From the NCBI RefSeq assembly GCF_000720325.1, contig NZ_JOJM01000017.1, positions 1 through 64,000 on the forward strand: 64,000 bases of DNA, given 5' to 3'. Of this stretch, positions 26,802 to 36,463 are shown piece by piece. Under the pieces are notes generated by a model, which ran no database searches, was not told where the DNA came from, and was given only the letters and a program-made list of their open reading frames with translations. The position numbers and the translations under genes are program-made. Within the stretch, counting starts at the first letter, position 1, and the number at the start of each line of letters is the position of its first letter. Source of the stretch: Streptomyces sp. NRRL B-1347 (GTDB lineage Bacteria > Actinomycetota > Actinomycetes > Streptomycetales > Streptomycetaceae).

Positions 26802-27884
26802 TCAGCGCTCGACCTCGCCCTTGATGAACTTCTCGACGTTCGCGTAGGCCTCGTCGTCGAAGTACTGCACCGGCGGGGACTTCATGAAGTACGAGGACGC
26901 CGACAGGATCGGGCCGCCGATGCCGCGGTCCTTGGCGATCTTCGCGGCGCGCAGGGCGTCGATGATGACACCCGCCGAGTTCGGGGAGTCCCAGACCTCG
27001 AGCTTGTACTCCAGGTTCAGCGGGACGTCGCCGAAGGCGCGGCCCTCGAGGCGGACGTACGCCCACTTGCGGTCGTCGAGCCACGCCACGTAGTCCGACG
27101 GGCCGATGTGGACGTTCTTCTCGCCCAGCTCGCGGTCCGGGATCTGCGAGGTGACGGCCTGCGTCTTCGAGATCTTCTTGGACTCGAGGCGGTCGCGCTC
27201 CAGCATGTTCTTGAAGTCCATGTTGCCGCCGACGTTGAGCTGCATGGTGCGCTCAAGACGGACACCGCGGTCCTCGAACAGCTTGGCCATCACGCGGTGC
27301 GTGATGGTGGCGCCGACCTGCGACTTGATGTCGTCGCCGACGATCGGGACGCCCGCCTCGGTGAACTTGTCCGCCCACTCCTTGGTGCCGGCGATGAAGA
27401 CCGGGAGGGCGTTGACGAAGGCGACCTTGGCGTCGATGGCGCACTGGGCGTAGAACTTCGCCGCGTCCTCGGAGCCGACCGGCAGGTAGCAGACCAGGAC
27501 GTCGACCTTGCGGTCCTTGAGGACCTGGACGACGTCGACCGGGGCCTCGGCGGACTCCTCGATGGTCTGGCGGTAGTACTTGCCCAGGCCGTCGTAGGTG
27601 TGGCCGCGCTGGACCTGGACGCCGGAGTTCGGCACGTCGCAGATCTTGATGGTGTTGTTCTCGCTGGCACCGATCGCGTCCGCGAGGTCGAGGCCGACCT
27701 TCTTCGCGTCGACGTCGAAGGCGGCGACGAACTCGACGTCACCGACGTGGTAGTCGCCGAACTGGACGTGCATCAGGCCCGGGACCTTGCTGTCCGGGTC
27801 GGCGTCCTTGTAGTACTCGACGCCCTGGACCAGCGAGGCGGCGCAGTTGCCCACGCCGACGATGGCTACGCGAACCGAACCCAT
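26802..27884 (-). CDS. ino1: Inositol-3-phosphate synthase
   Basis: This 360-residue NAD-dependent enzyme converts glucose 6-phosphate to myo-inositol 3-phosphate, the entry to inositol, mycothiol and phosphatidylinositol in actinobacteria. It begins [20 protein letters not shown], a Rossmann motif, and contains [33 protein letters not shown] and [15 protein letters not shown] 27884 is preferred because AGGGAG lies upstream; the in-frame extension to 27968 overlaps the PadR gene. It is 58 bp downstream of the PadR-type regulator and in the same direction, consistent with local control. Confidence 0.95.
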   Translation of the reverse strand: MGSVRVAIVGVGNCAASLVQGVEYYKDADPDSKVPGLMHVQFGDYHVGDVEFVAAFDVDAKKVGLDLADAIGASENNTIKICDVPNSGVQVQRGHTYDGLGKYYRQTIEESAEAPVDVVQVLKDRKVDVLVCYLPVGSEDAAKFYAQCAIDAKVAFVNALPVFIAGTKEWADKFTEAGVPIVGDDIKSQVGATITHRVMAKLFEDRGVRLERTMQLNVGGNMDFKNMLERDRLESKKISKTQAVTSQIPDRELGEKNVHIGPSDYVAWLDDRKWAYVRLEGRAFGDVPLNLEYKLEVWDSPNSAGVIIDALRAAKIAKDRGIGGPILSASSYFMKSPPVQYFDDEAYANVEKFIKGEVER

Positions 27885-27942
27885 TCCGGTTGCTCCCTGT
27901 GTGATCTCGGTATTCCGGATGGCACCCCGCGAGTGCGGGGTG

Positions 27943-28629
27943 TCACTTGGCGGTGTCGCCGGACGCATCCGGCGGCGGGTTTTCCCCCCGCCGCCGGGGC
28001 AGGACGTCCGACTCCCCAGATGTGCTGTTCTGCTGAGCGGAGCCCTCGGGACCGGACCGTTGCTGGTCGCGTCCCGCGCGCTCGCTCTCGATGAGCTCGT
28101 TCAGCCAGCGCACTTCGCGCTCCACGGACTCCATACCGTGGCGCTGCAGCTCAAGCGTGTAGTCGTCGAGGCGCTCCCGGGTGCGGGCCAAGGAGGCGCG
28201 CATCTTCTCCAGGCGCTCCTCCAGGCGGCTGCGGCGGCCCTCGAGCACCCGCATCCGCACGTCCCGCGAGGTCTGGCCGAAGAAGGCGAAGCGGGCGGCG
28301 AAGTGCTCGTCCTCGTACGCGTCGGGGCCGGTCTGCGAGAGCAGTTCCTCGAAGTGTTCCTTACCTTCCGCGGTCAGCCGGTAGACGATCTTGGCGCGGC
28401 GCCCGGCGAGCGGAGCCGCCAGGGCCTCTGCGGTGGCGGTGCCCGACTCCTCGATCAACCAGCCGTTGGCGACCAGTGTCTTCAGGCAGGGGTACAGCGA
28501 CCCATAGCTGAAGGCGCGGAACACACCCAGTGAGGTATTGAGCCGTTTGCGCAGCTCATAGCCGTGCATCGGGGACTCGCGGAGCAGGCCGAGCACAGCG
28601 AACTCGAGGATGCCGGAGCGCCTGCTCAT
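27943..28629 (-). CDS. PadR-family transcriptional regulator
   Basis: This 228-residue protein begins [20 protein letters not shown] and continues [10 protein letters not shown] and [16 protein letters not shown], the PadR winged-helix signature with HGYEL. Residues about 95-175 form a predicted coiled coil for dimerisation ([19 protein letters not shown]). The C-terminus is polar and disordered. GGAGGAG precedes ATG 28629. A perfect inverted repeat at 28681-28703 is its probable operator. It lies upstream of ino1; from memory a regulator called InoR at this position acts on inositol synthesis in S. coelicolor, but I could not check that. Confidence 0.92.
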   Translation of the reverse strand: MSRRSGILEFAVLGLLRESPMHGYELRKRLNTSLGVFRAFSYGSLYPCLKTLVANGWLIEESGTATAEALAAPLAGRRAKIVYRLTAEGKEHFEELLSQTGPDAYEDEHFAARFAFFGQTSRDVRMRVLEGRRSRLEERLEKMRASLARTRERLDDYTLELQRHGMESVEREVRWLNELIESERAGRDQQRSGPEGSAQQNSTSGESDVLPRRRGENPPPDASGDTAK

Positions 28630-28680
28630 GGTCTCCTCCTGTCTGTCCCGGTCTGCCTCACACGGCCCTTTATGCCGAGC

Positions 28681-28703
28681 TGATGTATCGGCTCGATACA
28701 TCA
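28681..28703. promoter_or_regulatory. Likely PadR operator
   Basis: TGATGTATCG (28681-28690) and its exact complement CGATACATCA (28694-28703) are separated by three bases. It lies 52-74 bp before the PadR start. The ATGTAT/ATACAT core is typical of PadR operators. Autorepression is inferred. In the rest of 28630-29003 I see no further clear element; the PBP promoter must lie there. Confidence 0.75.
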
Positions 28704-29003
28704 CGACGATAGAACGAGGTGCCTGCTGCGACAAGAGGGGGGACGGTGAACGGCGTCACATCACCGATTCGTAGGAAGTAACTTGCCTGATTTGGGGTGA
28801 ACTTCAGCGCTAAGAGGGTTTTGACGGTGCGTAGTCTGTGCGCCATGCATACCGCCGGGAACCAAGTGACGTGGGATGGCGTTACTGTCCCGGTGCCGTG
28901 CGGATGAGTGCCGGAACGGACTCGTTCGCACGTCGGGGGGACCGGAAACCAGCTGCCGTTTCCAGGTGCGGATCACCGCGCCTGCCCGAGGAGTAGTCGT
29001 TCG

Positions 29004-31709
29004 ATGAGCGAGCACCGTCGCAAGCCGCCGCAGGGCGGCGGACGCGCCGCGACCAGGCGGGGCGCGTCCGGCGCGCCGTCCGGTCGTCGTGCAGCACCGC
29101 GAGGCGCCACTGGATCGCCGCCTTCGTCGTACGGACCTTCGTCGTCGTACGGGTCCGGCGCCGCCGAGGACGAGGACCGACCTTACGGGGGGCGCGCGGA
29201 GGCCAGGCGCGCCGCCCGCAATGGCTCCGTGGGCGGAGGCCGACGTCGGCCTCCGGAGAGCGGCGGACGCGGCCGCGGGCGGGGCTACGGCCCGCCCAAG
29301 AAGCGCTTCATCGACTATCCGCGCGCGGGCCGGAGCGGGCCGCGGCGCTGGATCCCGTCGTGGCGGCTGATCACGGGCTTGATCATCGGCTTCTTCGGCA
29401 GCCTGGTGGCGGTCGCGGGCATCGCGTACGCGCTCGTCGAGGTCCCTGAGGTCGCCAACGCGGCCAAGGCCCAGAACAACGTCTACTACTGGGCCGACGG
29501 CTCGCAGATGGTCGCGACCGGCGGTGAGACCAACCGCCAGATCATCAAGTACGAGGACATCCCCGAGGCGATGCGCAACGCCGTCATCTCGGCGGAGAAC
29601 AAGACGTTCTACAAGGACAAGGGCGTCGACCCGATGGGTATCGCCCGCGCCGTGGTGAACATGGCCAAGGGCGGCCAGACCCAGGGCGGCTCGACCATCA
29701 CGCAGCAGTACGTGAAGAACGCCCGGCTCGACGACCAGTCGCAGACGTTCAGCCGGAAGTTCAAGGAGCTGTTCATCTCCATAAAGGTCGGCCGGACCGT
29801 CAGCAAGGAAGACATCATGGCGGGGTACCTCAACACCGCCTACTACGGCCGCAACGCCTACGGCATCCAGGCAGCCGCGCGCGCCTACTTCGGCAAGGAG
29901 GCGAGCGAGCTGAACCCGAGCGAGTGCGCCCTGCTCGCCACGGTCCTCAAGGGCGCCACCTACTACGACCCGGCGGGCTACCCCGAGATCGACCCCGCGG
30001 CCGGCCCGAAGGAGAACACGGAGCGCGCCAAGAAGCGCTGGGCGTGGATCCTCGACGAGGAGGTCAAGGACGGCAGCATGGACGCCGCCGACCGGGCCAA
30101 GTACACCAAGTTCCCGCAGCCCCAGAACCCGCGCTCGAACGTCAAGCTGAGCGGCCAGATCGGCTACCTCGTCTCGCTCGCCAAGGCGTACGTCGTCAAC
30201 AACACCAACATCTCCGCCCGGGAGCTGGACCAGGGCGGCTACGAGATCCACACGACCTTCGACAAGAAGAAGGTCACGGAGCTCGAGAAGGCCGTGAAGA
30301 AGGTCCGCAAGGAGAACATCAAGCCCAAGCTGCGTCCGGACAAGGACAAGCACGTCCAGTTCGGTGGTGCTTCGGTCAACCCCGGGACCGGTGCGATCGA
30401 GGCCATCTACGGCGGTGAGGACGCGACCAAGCACTTCACCAACAACGCCGACACGACGGGTGCCCAGGTCGGCTCCACGTACAAGCCCTTCGTGCTGGCG
30501 GCGGCCTTCAAGAACGGCATCCGGAACAAGAGCGGTGGCGCGCAGCAGACCGATGCCGAGCGCACCATCATCAACCCGAAGAGCCTGTACAGCGGCAAGA
30601 ACAAGCTCAAGATCGAGAACTACAACGGCACGGTCTGGACGGACAAGGACGGCAAGGAGTGGCTGCAGACCAACGACGGCCAGCAGTCCTACAACCCGCC
30701 GTCGTACAAGATCGACCTGCGTGAGGCGATGCGGGAGTCGGTCAACTCCGCCTACGTCCAGCTCGGCATGGACGTCGGGCTCGACAAGGTGAAGGCCGCG
30801 GCCATAGACGCGGGCCTGCGGGACGACAACTCCATGGCGGGCGCCACCTATCCGTCCTTCTCCCTCGGCACGTCGTCCCCGAGCGCGATCCGGATGGCCG
30901 GCGCGTACGCCACGTTCGCAGCCAGCGGCAAGCAGAACGACCCCTTCTCGGTGAAGGAGATCGAGAAGGAGGGCCAGTCGGTCTACCGCCACAAGACCGA
31001 CACCAAGTCCGCCTTCGACCCCGAGGTCGCGGACAACGTCACGGACGTCCTGCGAACCGTCGTCGAGAAGGGCACGGGCACCTCCGCCAAGCTGCCCGGC
31101 CGCCAGGTGGCGGGCAAGACCGGTACGACCGACGGCAACAAGTCCGCCTGGTTCGTCGGCTACACCCCCCAGCTGTCCACGGCGATCAGCATGTACCGGA
31201 TGGACGACGACGAGTCCAACAAGAAGCGCCAGTTCCTGGAGATGTTCGGCACGGGCGGCCAGGAGAAGATCCACGGTGCCTCGTTCCCCGCGGAGATCTG
31301 GCAGGACTACATGGCAGCCGCGCTCAAGGGCAAGCGCGTGATCAACTTCCCGCCGCCGCAGCCCATCGGCAAGATCGTCGGCCAGCCCGTCGTGCCTTCG
31401 CCCACGCAGATCGAGGAGGAAGAGGAGCCGAGCGACTCCCCGTCGCCCACTCCCACGGAGACGAAGTCCTCCGCGCCTCCTACGACGAACTCCCCCGACC
31501 CGACCGAGACCTGCAAGGACTCGGACCCGCGGTGTGAGGACGACGGCGGAGCCTCCGAGGGCGGGGACGACAACGGCGGCGTCATCGGCGGCCCGGGCGG
31601 TGAGTCACCACCGCCCACGGGCGACGCGAACGGCGGCAACGGAAACGGAAACGGGAACGGCCACAACGGCAACGGCGGCGGGATCTTCGAGGGTCCGACC
31701 GGAGGCTGA
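29004..31709 (+). CDS. Class A penicillin-binding protein (transglycosylase/transpeptidase)
   Basis: This 901-residue bifunctional enzyme polymerises and cross-links peptidoglycan. A basic, disordered N-terminus (about 115 residues) precedes one membrane span (LITGLIIGFFGSLVAVAGIA). The GT51 domain has AVISAENKTFYKDKGVDP with the catalytic glutamate and GGSTITQQYVKNA. The transpeptidase has STYK with the nucleophile Ser near 491, SVN near 579 and KTGTT near 705. The last about 110 residues are a Glu/Pro/Ser/Thr- then Gly/Asn-rich tail outside the membrane. ATG 29004 has GAGGAG upstream; a frame from 28908 is less likely. A terminator and parS site 7 follow. Confidence 0.95.
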   Translation: MSEHRRKPPQGGGRAATRRGASGAPSGRRAAPRGATGSPPSSYGPSSSYGSGAAEDEDRPYGGRAEARRAARNGSVGGGRRRPPESGGRGRGRGYGPPKKRFIDYPRAGRSGPRRWIPSWRLITGLIIGFFGSLVAVAGIAYALVEVPEVANAAKAQNNVYYWADGSQMVATGGETNRQIIKYEDIPEAMRNAVISAENKTFYKDKGVDPMGIARAVVNMAKGGQTQGGSTITQQYVKNARLDDQSQTFSRKFKELFISIKVGRTVSKEDIMAGYLNTAYYGRNAYGIQAAARAYFGKEASELNPSECALLATVLKGATYYDPAGYPEIDPAAGPKENTERAKKRWAWILDEEVKDGSMDAADRAKYTKFPQPQNPRSNVKLSGQIGYLVSLAKAYVVNNTNISARELDQGGYEIHTTFDKKKVTELEKAVKKVRKENIKPKLRPDKDKHVQFGGASVNPGTGAIEAIYGGEDATKHFTNNADTTGAQVGSTYKPFVLAAAFKNGIRNKSGGAQQTDAERTIINPKSLYSGKNKLKIENYNGTVWTDKDGKEWLQTNDGQQSYNPPSYKIDLREAMRESVNSAYVQLGMDVGLDKVKAAAIDAGLRDDNSMAGATYPSFSLGTSSPSAIRMAGAYATFAASGKQNDPFSVKEIEKEGQSVYRHKTDTKSAFDPEVADNVTDVLRTVVEKGTGTSAKLPGRQVAGKTGTTDGNKSAWFVGYTPQLSTAISMYRMDDDESNKKRQFLEMFGTGGQEKIHGASFPAEIWQDYMAAALKGKRVINFPPPQPIGKIVGQPVVPSPTQIEEEEEPSDSPSPTPTETKSSAPPTTNSPDPTETCKDSDPRCEDDGGASEGGDDNGGVIGGPGGESPPPTGDANGGNGNGNGNGHNGNGGGIFEGPTGG

Positions 31710-31725
31710 CGCCGAGCACGTCGCG

Positions 31726-31741
31726 TGTTTCACGTGAAACA
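31726..31741. promoter_or_regulatory. parS: parS site 7
   Basis: TGTTTCACGTGAAACA, perfect, 17 bp after the PBP stop; its last four bases belong to the terminator stem. Confidence 0.95.
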
Positions 31742-31776
31742 AGGCCGCCGCACCCTCGTGGTGCGGCGGCCTTGTT
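31738..31776 (+). terminator. Terminator after the PBP gene, overlapping parS
   Basis: A 17-bp perfect stem (31738-31754 with 31760-31776, including AAGGCCGCCGCAC) with a five-base loop. It shares its first bases with parS site 7. Confidence 0.85.
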
Positions 31777-31956
31777 CGTGTCCGGGTTCGTGTCCGTTTT
31801 CGTGGCTGAGGGCCTGATGAAGCGTGCGGACGGCCCGCTGTGGTGTGGCTGAGAGCTCGTGGCCGCCCGCTGGGGGCTCCGTGCGCCGATTCCTTAGGGC
31901 GTAGGCACGTCGATGCTTCCGGGGCCTGACAGGGTCCGTACGGCAGGATGTGCGCC

Positions 31957-33477
31957 ATGCCCAGCGCAGAGAAGACGCCCCCCACACGCGCACATCCCCC
32001 CTTGAACGAGCGGGTGCCGCAGCCCGCGCTTCCCACGAAGCAGGACGAGGTCGCCGTCTCCGGCAGTGAGCTGATCGGCGGGCCCATCGGCCGCAGAGCG
32101 CTCCTCACAGCGACCTGGTGGACGCCCGTGCGCGTCATCGCACTGGTCGCCCTCGGCATGTTCGCCCTCGGCATGGTGCAGAAGGCGCCGTGCTACAACG
32201 GCTCCTGGTTCGTCGGCGCGAGCTCGCAGTACACCCACGCGTGCTACTCCGACATCCCCCACCTCTACCAGGGCCGTGGCTTCGCCGACGGGCTGACGCC
32301 GTACTTCGACAAGCTGCCCGGCGACATGGAGTACCTCGAGTACCCGGTGCTCACGGGCCTCTTCATGGAGGTGGCCGCCTGGCTGACGCCGGGCAGCGGC
32401 AGCCTGCAGCACCAGGAGAAGTTCTACTGGATGGTCAACGCCGGGATGCTGATGGCCTGCACGGCCGTCATCGCCGTCTGCGTGGCACGCATCCACCGGC
32501 GCCGCCCCTGGGACGCGCTCCTCGTCGCCCTGGCGCCCGCCTTCGCGCTGACGGCCACGATCAACTGGGATCTGTTCGCCGTCGCGCTCACCGCCGCCGC
32601 GATGCTGATGTGGTCGCGCGGGCGCGCGGTCACCTTCGGCATCCTGCTGGGGCTCGCCACGGCCGCCAAGCTCTACCCCGTACTGCTCCTCGGCCCCCTG
32701 CTCGTGCTGTGCTGGCGCGCGGGCAAATGGCGGGAGTTCGGGTCCGCGCTGATCGCCACGACCGCTGCCTGGCTTGCGGTGAACCTGCCGGTGATGCTGC
32801 GGGCACCGGACGGCTGGGCGAAGTTCTACAGCTTCAGCCGGGAGCGGGGCGTCGACTTCGGCTCGTTCTGGCTCATCCTCGCGCAGCGCATGGACGACCC
32901 GCCGACCACGGACACGGTGAACAAGCTGGCGGTGGTCCTGATGCTGCTCTCCTGCCTCGGCGTCGCCGCGCTCGGCTTCACCGCCCCCAGGCGCCCGCGC
33001 TTCGCGCAGCTGGCCTTCCTGGTGGTCGCCGCCTTCGTCCTCACCAACAAGGTCTACTCGCCGCAGTACGTGCTGTGGCTGATTCCGCTCGCCGCGCTGG
33101 CCCGCCCGCGCTGGCGGGACTTCCTGATCTGGCAGGCGTGCGAGGTCGCGTACTTCCTGGGCATCTGGATGTACCTCGCGTACACGACGAGCGGAGACGC
33201 CCACAAGGGGCTGCCGACCGAGGGCTACCAGGTCGCCATCGCCGTCCACCTGCTGGGGACGCTGTACCTGTGCGCCATGGTCGTCCGCGACATCCTCCTG
33301 CCGGAGCGGGACGTGGTGCGCCGGAACGGCGAGGACGACCCTTCGGGCGGGGCCCTGGACGGGGCGCCGGACGTGTTCGTGCTCGGTGCCGCCGGGCGGT
33401 CGTCGCAGTACGACGGGGTGCGGGACGGCGAGGAGACGTACGTGAAATGGGGGACGGCGGGGAAGCGTTCGCCCTGA
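31957..33477 (+). CDS. Polytopic membrane glycosyltransferase, GT87/DUF2029-like
   Basis: This protein of about 506 residues has about ten hydrophobic helices and the early outside-loop motif CYSDIPHLYQGRGFADG followed by YLEYPVLTG, typical of GT87 mannosyltransferases that use polyprenyl-phosphate sugars. KLYPVLLLGPLL and NKVYSPQYVLWLIPL are further conserved blocks. I prefer ATG 31957 because AGGA lies eight bases upstream; ATG 31948 is possible. The C-terminal 60 residues are polar. It is convergent with the alanine-racemase-like gene across a strong terminator. The acceptor is unknown. Confidence 0.82.
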   Translation: MPSAEKTPPTRAHPPLNERVPQPALPTKQDEVAVSGSELIGGPIGRRALLTATWWTPVRVIALVALGMFALGMVQKAPCYNGSWFVGASSQYTHACYSDIPHLYQGRGFADGLTPYFDKLPGDMEYLEYPVLTGLFMEVAAWLTPGSGSLQHQEKFYWMVNAGMLMACTAVIAVCVARIHRRRPWDALLVALAPAFALTATINWDLFAVALTAAAMLMWSRGRAVTFGILLGLATAAKLYPVLLLGPLLVLCWRAGKWREFGSALIATTAAWLAVNLPVMLRAPDGWAKFYSFSRERGVDFGSFWLILAQRMDDPPTTDTVNKLAVVLMLLSCLGVAALGFTAPRRPRFAQLAFLVVAAFVLTNKVYSPQYVLWLIPLAALARPRWRDFLIWQACEVAYFLGIWMYLAYTTSGDAHKGLPTEGYQVAIAVHLLGTLYLCAMVVRDILLPERDVVRRNGEDDPSGGALDGAPDVFVLGAAGRSSQYDGVRDGEETYVKWGTAGKRSP

Positions 33478-33633
33478 GCGAACACGATGAGGCCCGGATG
33501 GCGGTAGACCGGAGCCGTCAGGGGCCGCGGCCGTGCGGGGCGGAAGACCTCAAGGCCGGAGGGGGCGCGGTCGGACGCCGAGAGCCTGAAGGCCGGGGGC
33601 CCTGGGTCTGAGACGTGGCAGGGCCGGCATGTG

Positions 33634-33671
33634 AAAGGGCCGGGCGCGAGAGGTGTCGCGTCCGGCCCTTT
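33634..33671. terminator. Bidirectional terminator
   Basis: AAAGGGCCGGGCGCGA (33634-33649) pairs with 33656-33671 over 16 bp (one G-T pair), with A and T ends on both strands. It separates the convergent GT87 and racemase-like genes. Apart from it, 33478-33712 appears empty. Confidence 0.85.
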
Positions 33672-33712
33672 CGCCGTTCAAAGTCACGCCTTGCGGCGTG
33701 GGTGCCGGAAGG

Positions 33713-34744
33713 TCAGCGGTCGAGGATCCGGTCGAACTGCGTGGTCGTGTGGCGCAGATGGGCCACCAGTTCCTCGCCCACCGTCGGCTCAGGGGCGTCC
33801 GACGGCACGAACAGGATCGACACCTGCATGTGCGGCGGCTCCGCGAACCAGCGCTGCTTGGCGCCCCAGACGAACGGAGAGAGGTTGCGGTTCACGGTCG
33901 CGAGACCGGCGCGGGCCACGCCCTTCGCGCGCGGCATCATCCCGTGCAGCGCCTTCGGCGCCTCCAGGCCGACGCCGTGCGAGGTGCCGCCCGCGACGAC
34001 GACGAGCCAGCCGTCGGACGCGGCCTTCTGCTGGCGGTAGCCGAAACGGTCCCCCTTGGCGACGCGCGTCACGTCCAGGACGGAGCCCCGGTACTCGGTC
34101 GCGTGGTGGTCGCCCAGCCACAGGTGCGTGCCGATCCGCGCCCGGAAGCGGGTCTGCGGGAACTGTTGCTGCAGCCGGGCCAGTTCATCGGCCTTGAGGT
34201 GGCTGACGAACATCGTGTGCAGCGGCAGCCGCGCCGTGCGCAGCCGGTCCATCCAGCCGATGACCTCGTCGACGGCGTCCGTGCCGTCGGGGCGGTCGAG
34301 CGGCAGGTGGATCGCGAAGCCTTCGAGGCGCACGTCCTCGATGGCGGCGTGCAGATGCGGCAGGTCCTGCTCGGTGATGCCGTGGCGCTTCATCGAGGAC
34401 ATGACCTCGATGACGACGCGGGCGCCCACGAGCCCGTGCACGCCGTCCAGCGACGACACGGAGCGGATGACGCGGTCGGGCAGCGGCACGGGCTCCTCGC
34501 CCCGTCGGAACGGGGTGAGGACCAGCAGGTCACCGCCGAACCAGTCCTTGATCCGAGCGGCTTCGTAGGTCGTGCCGACGGCAAGGATGTCGGCGCCGAA
34601 TCGCGTGGCTTCCTCAGCGAGGCGCTCGTGGCCGAACCCGTAGCCGTTGCCCTTGCAGACCGGGACGATGCCTGGGAACTGGTCAAGCACGTGCTTCTGG
34701 TGTGCCCGCCAGCGCGCGGTGTCGACATAGAGCGTGAGCGCCAT
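33713..34744 (-). CDS. Alanine racemase-like PLP-barrel protein, probably not a racemase
   Basis: This 343-residue protein resembles fold-type III alanine racemases. VPVCKGNGYGFGHERLAEEA corresponds to the PLP-lysine motif (usually KADAYGHG), and later blocks (IEVMSSMKRHGI, LHTMFVSHLKADE) fit the barrel. In the C-terminal part RVAKGDRFGYRQQ aligns with the racemase pre-catalytic segment, but the next block reads WLVVVAGGTSHGVGL where racemases have GYADG, so the catalytic tyrosine appears absent. It lies 77 bp downstream of femX in the same direction, so a link to amino-acid supply for the peptidoglycan bridge is attractive but inferred. Start is ATG 34744. Confidence 0.78.
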   Translation of the reverse strand: MALTLYVDTARWRAHQKHVLDQFPGIVPVCKGNGYGFGHERLAEEATRFGADILAVGTTYEAARIKDWFGGDLLVLTPFRRGEEPVPLPDRVIRSVSSLDGVHGLVGARVVIEVMSSMKRHGITEQDLPHLHAAIEDVRLEGFAIHLPLDRPDGTDAVDEVIGWMDRLRTARLPLHTMFVSHLKADELARLQQQFPQTRFRARIGTHLWLGDHHATEYRGSVLDVTRVAKGDRFGYRQQKAASDGWLVVVAGGTSHGVGLEAPKALHGMMPRAKGVARAGLATVNRNLSPFVWGAKQRWFAEPPHMQVSILFVPSDAPEPTVGEELVAHLRHTTTQFDRILDR

Positions 34745-34821
34745 GGCTGGTCCCGGAACCTTTCTGGTGGCTGCGGTGTAACAGAGGTATGGAAGGAATT
34801 GCGGAAGGTGACTGCGCGGGA

Positions 34822-35943
34822 TCAGCGACGCGACATGTAGATGTCGAGCGCCTTGTGCAGCAGCTTGTTCAGCGGGAAGTCCCACTCACCGACGTACTCG
34901 ACGGCCTCGCCGCCGGTGCCGACCTTGAACTGGATCAGGCCGAAGAGGTGGTCCGTCTCGTCGAGGGAGTCGGAGATGCCGCGCAGGTCGTAGACCGAGG
35001 CGCCGAGGGCGTAGGCGTCGCGCAGCATCCGCCACTGCATCGCGTTCGAGGGCCGGACCTCGCGGCCGATGTTGTCGGACGCGCCGTAGGAGTACCAGAC
35101 GTGCCCGCCCACGACGAGCATCGTCGCCGCCGAAAGGTTCACGCCGTTGTGCCGCGCGAAGTACAGCCGCATGCGGTTGGGGTCCTCGGAGTTGAGGGCC
35201 CGCCACTGCTGCTGGAAGTAGCTCAGCGGCCGCGGCCGGAACTTGTCGCGGATCGCCGTGATCTCGTACAGCCGCTGCCACTCGGGAAGGTCGTTGTAGC
35301 CGCCCTGGACGACCTCGACACCGGCCTTCTCGGCCTTCTTGATGTTGCGGCGCCAGAGCTGGTTGAAGTTCTTGAGGACCTCGTCCAGCGAGCGGTTGGC
35401 CAGCGGCACCTGGAACACATAGCGGGGCTGCACGTCGCCGAAGCCGGCGCCGCCGTCCTCGCCCTGCTGCCAGCCCATGCGGCGCAGCTTGTCGGAGACT
35501 TCGAAGGCACGCGGCTCGATGTGCGTGGCCTCGATGTCGCGCAGACGCTTCACGTCGGGGTTCTGGATGCCCGCCTTGATGGCGGGGGCGTTCCAGCGGC
35601 GGATGACGACCGGCGGGCCCATCTTCACCGAGAAGGCGCCCTGCTTCTTGAGGTGCGCGAGCATCGGCTGGAGCCACTCGTCCAGGTTCGGCGCGTACCA
35701 GTTGATGACCGGGCCCTCGGGCAGATAGGCGAGATAGCGCTTCACCTTGGGCAGCTGGCGGTAGAGCACCAGGCCCGCGCCCACCATGTGACCGGTCCTG
35801 TCGTCGAACCAACCGAGGTTCTCCGAACGCCATTCACTCTTCACGTCTGCCCATGCGGGGACCTGGCAATGGCTCGCCGACGGCAGGCTCTGGATGTACG
35901 CCAGATGTTGCTCTCGGCTGATGGTCCTCAGGGTCAGGCTCAT
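34822..35943 (-). CDS. femX: FemX-type peptidoglycan bridge aminoacyltransferase
   Basis: This 373-residue FemABX-family enzyme is expected to attach glycine from Gly-tRNA to the LL-diaminopimelate of lipid II, as shown for S. coelicolor FemX. Two GNAT-like subdomains are visible: one with SHCQVPAWADVKSEW and YLPEGPVINW, the second with NLSAATMLVVGGHVWYSYGA and IQFKVGTGGEAVEYVGEWDF. A helical segment (NQLWRRNIKKAEKAGVEV) lies between them, without the long coiled coil of FemA. It is probably co-transcribed with the racemase-like gene. Confidence 0.9.
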   Translation of the reverse strand: MSLTLRTISREQHLAYIQSLPSASHCQVPAWADVKSEWRSENLGWFDDRTGHMVGAGLVLYRQLPKVKRYLAYLPEGPVINWYAPNLDEWLQPMLAHLKKQGAFSVKMGPPVVIRRWNAPAIKAGIQNPDVKRLRDIEATHIEPRAFEVSDKLRRMGWQQGEDGGAGFGDVQPRYVFQVPLANRSLDEVLKNFNQLWRRNIKKAEKAGVEVVQGGYNDLPEWQRLYEITAIRDKFRPRPLSYFQQQWRALNSEDPNRMRLYFARHNGVNLSAATMLVVGGHVWYSYGASDNIGREVRPSNAMQWRMLRDAYALGASVYDLRGISDSLDETDHLFGLIQFKVGTGGEAVEYVGEWDFPLNKLLHKALDIYMSRR

Positions 35944-36151
35944 TCGCGGCGCTCCTCGGGCTGGTGTGTCCCCATGGGTACAGGGGCTCCGGCTCTAGCG
36001 CCGAAGCCTACTGCGCCCTGCGAGCGCCCCGTCTGGGCGTATCGGACCTTCGCCCCTGGCCCGTCTCTGACCAGGGGTGGTGCGGACCGCTCAACGGCCG
36101 GTCCGGAGAAGGCCGTGCGGCCGGGGAGCGCTCATCCGCGGCCGCGGTCGG

Positions 36152-36463
36152 TCACCAGAGTCCGCCGAAGAGGCCGCCGTGCGCCATGCCCAGGAAGAAG
36201 CCCACCGCACAGGCACCGAGGCCGACGATCAGGAAGAAGCGCTCTCGCGTCGTCACCGAGATGAACTGCCCGTACGCGCCGGTGAAGATGCCCACCAGGC
36301 CGGTCCAGGAACTGAGCAGATGGAGGTTGTGGAACATCGCGGACACGAAGGCGATCGCGCCGAGGATCAGCGTCACGCCGAGCAGAGTGTCCTGGAGGGG
36401 ATGGGGCTTGCCGTCGGTGGCGAAGAGGGAACCGGCGGTGTCACGTCGCAATGTCTGTGCCAT
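36152..36463 (-). CDS. Small integral membrane protein of unknown function
   Basis: This 103-residue protein has three or four hydrophobic helices (LLGVTLILGAIAFVSAMF, GLVGIFTGAYGQFISV, FFLIVGLGACAVGFFLGM) and a short polar N-terminus (MAQTLRRDTAGSLFATDGK). GGGAGG lies seven bases upstream of ATG 36463. I do not recognise the family. It stands alone between femX and the rpsF operon. The 36464-36772 spacer to rpsF contains no gene; it must hold the divergent promoters. Confidence 0.75.
   Translation of the reverse strand: MAQTLRRDTAGSLFATDGKPHPLQDTLLGVTLILGAIAFVSAMFHNLHLLSSWTGLVGIFTGAYGQFISVTTRERFFLIVGLGACAVGFFLGMAHGGLFGGLW

Noticed and set aside
26475..28094. A 539-codon rightward frame across the MFS, ino1 and padR genes
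   Set aside because: It crosses three well-supported leftward genes and their spacers and has no domain of its own.
28761..31274. An 837-codon leftward frame antisense to the class A PBP gene
   Set aside because: The opposite strand encodes complete GT51 and transpeptidase motifs; this frame has only low-complexity Leu/Val/Arg/Asp-rich sequence.
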